This document shows, piece after piece, positions 45,197 through 49,613 of a stretch of 49,613 bases of DNA (position 1 is its first letter; each line of letters starts with the position of its first letter). The position numbers and the translations under genes were made by a program. The notes below the pieces were generated by a model. That model searched no databases. It had not been told where the DNA came from and saw only the letters and a program-made list of their open reading frames with translations. The stretch covers positions 1-49,613 of the forward strand of contig JACQUW010000418.1 of assembly GCA_016210115.1 (NCBI GenBank), written 5' to 3'. The stretch comes from Deltaproteobacteria bacterium (GTDB lineage Bacteria > Desulfobacterota > Binatia > UBA9968).

Positions 45197-46201
45197 ATGA
45201 AGACTTCGCGAAAATTATCCTTACTCGGCTCGACGGTCAGATTGGGTTTCGTGAGTTTAATCGCATTGCTGCTCTTGCCCGCCCTGGCTGCGCCGGCCGA
45301 GCGGCTGCAAATCGCGCACTCCACTCTGACCGCAACCAACGCTGTGCTCTGGGTGGCGCGTGACCGCGGCCTCTATCAACGCCATGGACTTCAGGTCAAC
45401 CTGATTTATGTCGCGGGCGTGCGAAGCCTGCAGGCTTTGCTTGCCCAAGAGGTTGAGCTTGCCTCGGTCTCCGGGTCCACCGCCGTGCAGGCTAATCTCG
45501 CGGGTGCTGACACGGTAATCATCGGGGGGATATCCAACAGCGTGCTCATGTCGCTGGTTGTGGCGCCTGAGATCACCGCAGTGGATGGCCTGCGCGGCAA
45601 GCGGCTGGCGGTCACCCGCTTTGGCTCTCTTTCGGATTTCATGGCCCGCACTTACCTGCGCCGCGCCGGCCTTACGCCGGACCGGGAGGTTGCCCTCATA
45701 CAAACCGGCGGTTATCCCGAGACGGTCGCCGCGTTGCAGGCCGGCGGTATCCAGGCGGCCATGCTGAGCCCGCCGTACCACTCGATCGCGATCAAGCGGC
45801 TGGGCTTCCGCGAGCTGGTCGATCTGAGCCGGACGATGAAGTACCAGGCCAACGGTCTGGTCACTCTCCGGCGCTTCGCCCAAACCAAGGCCGCCGTTAT
45901 TACCGCCTTCATGCAAGCGTACGTCGAGGCAGTCCGAATTTTCAAGCAGGAGCGGGAGTTCACGATCGGCGTCCTCGGCCGCGCCATGCGCACTACAGAC
46001 CGAGAGATCCTGGAAGACACTTACGCCTTTTACCGCGATTACTTCGAAGACATTCCCCATCCCACTCTCGAAGGCGTGCAGCTTATTCTGGACGAGCTGG
46101 CGCCTCGAAATCCTCGAGCGCGAGATGCCCGGCCGCAGGATTTCGTGGACCTCCGATTCGTGCAGGCCCTCGATGCGGCGCGGGGGAAAAAAACGCCTTG
46201 A
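45197..46201 (+). CDS. Solitary NMT1/ThiY-type substrate-binding protein
   Basis: 334 residues. Signal peptide about 1-34 (TVRLGFVSLIALLLLPALAA). LTATNAVLWVARDRGLYQRH, followed by GLQVNLIYV, VELASVSGSTAVQANLAGAD and VDGLRGKRLAVTRFGSLSDF are the NMT1-like pattern. The ATG at 45197 follows GAGAGAGGA; the upstream in-frame ATG at 45065 reads through the heptad repeat. An amidohydrolase follows 81 nt later and might act on the imported compound. No permease or ATPase. Confidence 0.88.
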   Translation: MKTSRKLSLLGSTVRLGFVSLIALLLLPALAAPAERLQIAHSTLTATNAVLWVARDRGLYQRHGLQVNLIYVAGVRSLQALLAQEVELASVSGSTAVQANLAGADTVIIGGISNSVLMSLVVAPEITAVDGLRGKRLAVTRFGSLSDFMARTYLRRAGLTPDREVALIQTGGYPETVAALQAGGIQAAMLSPPYHSIAIKRLGFRELVDLSRTMKYQANGLVTLRRFAQTKAAVITAFMQAYVEAVRIFKQEREFTIGVLGRAMRTTDREILEDTYAFYRDYFEDIPHPTLEGVQLILDELAPRNPRARDARPQDFVDLRFVQALDAARGKKTP

Positions 46202-46282
46202 AACTGGAACCCTCGGCTCCAGCCGTCGTTTAGTCGCATATTCCGGATTACTTTGGATGTCTCATTCTTTAGGGAGCGACAC

Positions 46283-47524
46283 ATGGATAGAATTATCGCA
46301 ATAGATGTCGAGCGCATGATTGACGGCCGGGGTGGTCCTCCGGTTGAGAGAGCGCTAGTTCTAATCGAAGGCGACCGCATTATCGCAGCCGGTCCCGCCG
46401 AGCACGTCAAGGTGCCTGATGGAGCCTCCCGGATTTCACTGGGACCCCGGACTCTTCTTCCAGGGCTGATTGATGCGCATGTTCACCTGAAAGGCTGGCG
46501 CAGCGCCAACCCGAACGACATCCTCATCACTCCCCATCCCCTGGCGGCGCTTCGGGCCGCGGCAGACTGCCGTAAGCTGCTTCAAGCAGGATTCACCACC
46601 GTGCGGGATTGCGGCAGCTCTTTGGGACCCCACCTAAGGGACGCCATCGTGGCGAAGGAGATCCCGGGCCCGAGAATCTTGACCTCATACCGGGGACTCT
46701 CCCAGACGGGACGCGTGGAGACGGTCACATGGGCCGTGGACACAACGCCTCTCCGCCAGCACGCGGACGGGATTGACGAGTGTCGCCGGGTGGTGCGGGA
46801 GCAAATCGGTCTTGGCGCCGACCTGATCAAGGTCTCCATCACCGGGCGAGTCTACGCGCCGCAGAGCGACCCGGGTCAGACCGCTTACACTTTGGAGGAA
46901 ATCCGAGCCGTCGTCGATGAAGCCCACCGGATGGGCCGGCGGGTGGCAGCTCATGCCCAGGCAACCCAAGGGATAAAGAACGGAATATTGGCGGGAGTCG
47001 ATTCGATCGAGCACGGAATCTATCTGGACGAGGAGGCGTGCCAATGGATGCGAGAGCGAGATACCGCGCTTGTCCCGACCCTCGCCTATTTCCATCGTAT
47101 TGCTGCTTTGGGAGAGGGTCAGGGATCGCCGGCCTATGCAGTGCGCAAAGCTCATGAAGTGGTCGAAGCGCACATGAAATCGTTTGCTCTGGCACTGCGC
47201 ATGGGGATTCGGATCGGTATGGGAACGGACTTTGAGGGCTCACCGCTGTTTCCGCACGGGGAGAATGGCGTCGAATTAGAGCTGATGGTACAGGGAGGCA
47301 TGTCGGAGCGCGATGTCATCGTCGCAGCGACGGCGACGAACGCGGCAATTTTGGGTATCCAGCAGAAAGTCGGGACGATAGAGGCGGGAAAAGCTGCGGA
47401 TCTCATCGCCGTCCCGGGAAATCCAGTGGAGAACATCGGCGTTCTTCGCGACGCGGAGTTTGTGATGCAGGGAGGACGGGTCGCGAGCTCCCGGATTCCG
47501 GAGGTCAAAGAGAGTTCTCTCTGA
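46283..47524 (+). CDS. Metal-dependent amidohydrolase (imidazolonepropionase/prolidase-like)
   Basis: A 413-residue TIM-barrel amidohydrolase hydrolysing a C-N bond such as an amide or peptide. Binuclear metal site residues are all visible: H66 and H68 in GLIDAHVHLK, carbamylated K183 in LIKVSITG, H224 in VAAHAQAT, H244 in SIEHGIYLDE and D315 in GMGTDFEGS. The C-terminal GTIEAGKAADLIAVPGNP is the usual barrel/sandwich closure. ATG 46283 with TAGGGAG upstream; an earlier in-frame start at 46253 is less likely. Substrate unknown; prolidase or molinate-hydrolase-like members share this pattern. Confidence 0.9.
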   Translation: MDRIIAIDVERMIDGRGGPPVERALVLIEGDRIIAAGPAEHVKVPDGASRISLGPRTLLPGLIDAHVHLKGWRSANPNDILITPHPLAALRAAADCRKLLQAGFTTVRDCGSSLGPHLRDAIVAKEIPGPRILTSYRGLSQTGRVETVTWAVDTTPLRQHADGIDECRRVVREQIGLGADLIKVSITGRVYAPQSDPGQTAYTLEEIRAVVDEAHRMGRRVAAHAQATQGIKNGILAGVDSIEHGIYLDEEACQWMRERDTALVPTLAYFHRIAALGEGQGSPAYAVRKAHEVVEAHMKSFALALRMGIRIGMGTDFEGSPLFPHGENGVELELMVQGGMSERDVIVAATATNAAILGIQQKVGTIEAGKAADLIAVPGNPVENIGVLRDAEFVMQGGRVASSRIPEVKESSL

Positions 47525-47526
47525 TT

Positions 47527-47554
47527 AGCTGATAGGAAGCTGAGCTGATAGGAA
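47527..47554. repeat. Two direct copies of AGCTGATAGGAA
   Basis: Identical 12-mers at 47527-47538 and 47543-47554, spaced 16 nt start to start, just after the amidohydrolase stop and before the IS remnant. Possibly a boundary of the inserted element or an independent short repeat. Confidence 0.5.
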
Positions 47555-47645
47555 TTTCCTTTTGCGACGCGCCACGCGAAAGCTCACAAATCACGCTGAT
47601 CTATAAAACTGATGATCCGCATCTCTCCCAGACACCTGGGGCAGA

Positions 47646-48552
47646 TCAGGGGGCCTGTCTGCGTGTACGCACAGGCAGATCCGTCTCATAGACCTTTCTG
47701 ATCAAGTAAGACCAGCGCCGTTTTAGTTCCTTTGAAACCGGCGGAGGAGCAACCTCAATGACCTCCGGTCTCTCTTCCGCTGGTCTCGCCTTTTTTCTCT
47801 TTCCTCTGGACACGTTGCTGTAGTAGCCGTAATAGCGGACCAGTTGCTCGCCTTTATTGGGGATGTGGGCTGTGAGAGCAGCGATCCAATCCAGGACAGG
47901 AAAAATGGCAAAATTTCTCTTGGTGACGGGATTCAGTTTCGATCGATAGAGGACGGTCCCGCTTTCTTTGAGGTAAGTCATCTTTTCCTGGGAAAAAGGC
48001 GATCGGAGAATGTACTGGGCCAAGCTTTCTCGTCCACGGCGGTCGTCACTTCGGATCTTGACCTGATTGTGGAGATTGAATCCGGAATTACGCCAGCAGA
48101 GAAGCTTTTTGACCCACTCTTCGCTGATTCTCTTTTCTTTGAGCAGGAGCTTAAGGACGTGGTGCCGGAAAAGGCTTTCCAGTTTTCTTAAGTCTATCTG
48201 TGGCAGCACATAAAACCAGCCCTTAGGCATATAGCAGCCATCGGTAACAAGGCAGTGGATGTGCGGGTGAAAGTTGACCAGATCGCCGAACGTCTGGATC
48301 GAGATCACGGCCCCGGCTATTGCCTCTTTTTTGTTTAGGGTTTGCCCGAAGAACTCTCTTAGAGATTGATAGGCGCATCGGCTGAGCTTGCCGAGCAGCT
48401 TTCTATCGAACCTGAAATGGGGCCTGAGCATCTCCGTATTTCTTTTGATATCGCTCCTCGTAGACCGCTTCAAACTCGGCAAAGTGGTTCAGGATCGATT
48501 CGTAAAGTGGAGAAACCTTAGGGTTTCTTGGCTGGTAGATAGGGGCGACCAT
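47646..48552 (-). pseudogene. IS91-family Y2 transposase with internal deletion
   Basis: The N-terminal part (ATG 48552: MVAPIYQPRNPKVSPLYESI and onward to EAVYEERYQKKYG) and the C-terminal part (from MLRPHFRFDRKLLGKL, in another frame) are both IS91/IS1294/IS801-like. Between YQKKYG and MLRPHF the zinc-finger segment of roughly 80-100 residues is missing, and the junction near 48430-48437 shifts frame. The remaining core holds the HxH motif (NFHPHIHCLVTDG) and the double-tyrosine region (LVRYYGYYSN). The 3' end of the frame reads through palindromic repeat copy C. The element is presumably inactive. Confidence 0.85.
47654..47678. repeat. Dispersed palindromic repeat, copy C
   Basis: CCTGTCTGCGTGTACGCACAG plus GCAG: shares CCTGTCTGCGTG and ACGCACAGGCAG with copies A and B but has a shorter centre. 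It overlaps the 3' end of the IS91-type transposase frame, where the replication origin of such elements is expected. Confidence 0.75.
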
Positions 48553-48885
48553 CCGGCGTTGTCTCCCGGAGGATCGAAAGCCCTAAAGGCTCTACCAGAT
48601 GGGGCGCTTTCCAAAAGACAAAAGCCCGATTCTCCCTTCAGACGAACGCATCCATCTGATAGAGAATCGGGCTCCCGTCCTCAGTCCGATCTGTACTTGG
48701 GCAGATCCTTTACCCCGAAAGGGGCAGCTTCCATGTTCCCTTCTGCCCTACCTATCGGACTATATAGACGAACGGGAATCAACAAAATTCGGGCAGCCCT
48801 CAAATCAGGGTTGTTCCACCGGTCTGCGTGCAGTAGGACACTTTTTCCTAAGACGCTCCTTTCCCACCATGCCCTTTAAGTAGTC
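48553..48885. other. Structured non-coding stretch upstream of the IS91-type transposase
   Basis: No supported protein. Hairpin 1: AGCCCGATTCTC (48623-48634) with GAGAATCGGGCT (48662-48673), inner TCAGA/TCTGA. Domain 2, nested helices: AGTCCGAT (48683-48690)/ATCGGACT (48754-48761), GGGCAG (48699-48704)/CTGCCC (48743-48748), CCCC-GAAA-GGGG (48713-48724). Hairpin 3: AACAA/TTGTT around CCCT/AGGG (48782-48816). AGACGAACG occurs twice (48640-48648, 48766-48774). It could be the transposon terminus or a structured RNA on the plus strand, since GAAA is a stable RNA tetraloop. Confidence 0.55.
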
Positions 48886-49223
48886 CAATTGGGAAGAACC
48901 GGTCTACCTGACCGGGAGACTTGTCGATGCGGATGGCAAAATCTTTGGGCTGGAATCTTACTGGTCATTTACGCGGGCGAGCAACGAGACCGGGATAAAG
49001 AGGTTTGCGTCCCCTTTCTCTGGCCTGATTATATTGTAGGCGGGATCTGCCGAGCGCTGTGAATTATCCGTAACACTTCCACGCGCTTTGGCTGCACCCG
49101 GACGGTAGTGCCGAGCTCAATTGATGTAGTGAACGAGGTCGGGGTCAGCTTGCATAGCATAGGTGAATGGAGTTGGAGCCGTTTCCACTAAAGCGAATTG
49201 TGCAAAGCGGCATGTAAAGTTGA

Positions 49224-49259
49224 GGGCGTGGCCGAGATAAAAGGTCCGCGCCCGCTTTT
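49224..49259 (+). terminator. Terminator-like hairpin
   Basis: GGGCGTGG (49224-49231) pairs with CCGCGCCC (49246-49253) with one G-T pair, then GCTTTTCTC. It would end any transcript entering from the IS region. Confidence 0.35.
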
Positions 49260-49266
49260 CTCTCGC

Positions 49267-49296
49267 TTGACTATTTGCAGGCATCAGGGATAAAAC
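49267..49296 (+). promoter_or_regulatory. Putative promoter of the aspartic protease gene
   Basis: TTGACT (49267-49272), 18-nt spacer, TAAAAC (49291-49296). About 55 nt upstream of the ATG at 49352. Moderate match only. Confidence 0.35.
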
Positions 49297-49351
49297 GCTA
49301 TACGCTCACGAATGGAATTGAACTTTTAGAACACCGTGGGAACATAAAGAC

Positions 49352-49613
49352 ATGGGCACATTTCACACGGGCTGCAAGGTTGAAAACCACGTAGACCGGT
49401 CAAAGTTCGTCCGGCTCCAGAAGGTCCTTGTCGACACGGGAAGTGAGTACACTTGGATCCCAGAGGCTAAACTGAAACAGATCGGAGTCAAGAGGGAGAA
49501 AAAGGATCTACGGTTTGTACTGGCCAATGGAGAGGTTGTAACCCGTAGTGTCGGCTTCGCCATTCTGAGAGTTGGAAAGAACTTCACAATCGACGAAGTC
49601 GTCTTCGCCGAGC
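49352..49613 (+). CDS. Retropepsin-like aspartic protease (3' end outside the window)
   Basis: 87 codons are visible before the edge. The catalytic motif of clan AA peptidases is clear: KVLVDTGSEYTWIP around residues 25-38, with DTGS as the active-site triad. GVKREKKDLRFVLANGEVVT and AILRVGKNFTIDEVVFAE continue the single-domain retropepsin fold, which acts as a homodimer. Stand-alone bacterial members of about 120-130 residues are common but poorly characterised; a hydrolytic role is inferred. Promoter-like sequence lies upstream; ribosome site weak. Confidence 0.8.
   Translation, partial: MGTFHTGCKVENHVDRSKFVRLQKVLVDTGSEYTWIPEAKLKQIGVKREKKDLRFVLANGEVVTRSVGFAILRVGKNFTIDEVVFAE

Larger units (their letters stand above)
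48886..49351. other. Region without recognised gene before the aspartic protease
   Basis: 466 nt. Contains hairpin CCGGTC-TACCT-GACCGG (48899-48915) and, further on, the terminator-like hairpin and promoter listed separately. A short frame reading TGRLVDADGKIFGLESYW is suggestive of a decayed gene but has no start and no family match. Confidence 0.35.

Noticed and set aside
48388..48883. Plus-strand frames of 163 and 94 codons over the IS region
   Set aside because: They are antisense to the transposase or run through the hairpin stretch, and their translations have no family features.

Overview
The window looks like chromosomal DNA of an uncultured, Gram-negative, soil- or groundwater-type bacterium of the deltaproteobacterial / Binatota / Methylomirabilota sphere. 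This placement is inferred from gene content: LL-diaminopimelate aminotransferase, Mpl, bactofilin, DUF4124 and DUF507 proteins, a ffh-rpsP-khpA-rimM-trmD-rplS block, many orphan NMT1/TctC-type periplasmic binding proteins, and methylcitrate-cycle genes. The taxon cannot be fixed from the sequence alone. Gene density is high, both strands are used, and ATG, GTG and TTG starts all occur. No CRISPR array, rRNA or prophage was seen.

Layout. 1-5.7 kb: end of an IscA/ErpA-type gene, then an operon of MDR oxidoreductase, rsmD, coaD and an aspartate-type aminotransferase; a convergent Nudix gene; an initiator tRNA-fMet with its own promoter and terminator; two envelope proteins (SH3/SmpA-like and DUF4124). 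5.7-9.5 kb (minus): a tripartite tricarboxylate transporter operon tctC-tctB-tctA ending in a cytidylate kinase-like/BON fusion. 9.8-13.2 kb: Yip1-like membrane protein, NYN RNase-like protein, dapL, folK and a tiny Cys-motif membrane protein. 13.2-16.8 kb (minus): a probable peptidoglycan-recycling operon (LD-carboxypeptidase, serine beta-lactamase-fold hydrolase, mpl). 17-19.7 kb: a DnaA-box-like array, two DUF507 genes, two perfect palindromes and groES-groEL. 19.8-24.1 kb: translation/secretion block including a trmD fused to a second SPOUT methyltransferase domain. 24.1-27 kb: bactofilin, rarA, UbiA-type prenyltransferase.

27-47.5 kb is an accessory catabolic zone. It holds a 3-hydroxyacyl-CoA dehydrogenase, four solitary substrate-binding proteins without permease or ATPase genes, an HpcH/HpaI aldolase, a zinc-ribbon protein, a VOC gene broken by an amber codon exactly at its metal-ligand glutamate, an acuI-prpC-prpD propionyl/acryloyl-CoA cluster, a quinone oxidoreductase, a threonine aldolase, a lytic transglycosylase, DoxX, a large MscS channel and an amidohydrolase. 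Short palindromic or heptad repeats sit in the leaders of three of the four solitary binding-protein genes.

47.5-49.6 kb is mobile-element territory: an IS91-family Y2 transposase that lost its zinc-finger segment, a dispersed palindrome at its 3' end, a strongly structured non-coding stretch upstream of it (nested helices capped by GAAA), and the start of a retropepsin-like aspartic protease cut by the window edge. The most noteworthy signals are this structured stretch, the palindrome family, the amber VOC gene, the kinase-BON fusion in the transporter operon, the non-CIRCE palindromes before groES and the A29-U41 initiator tRNA.
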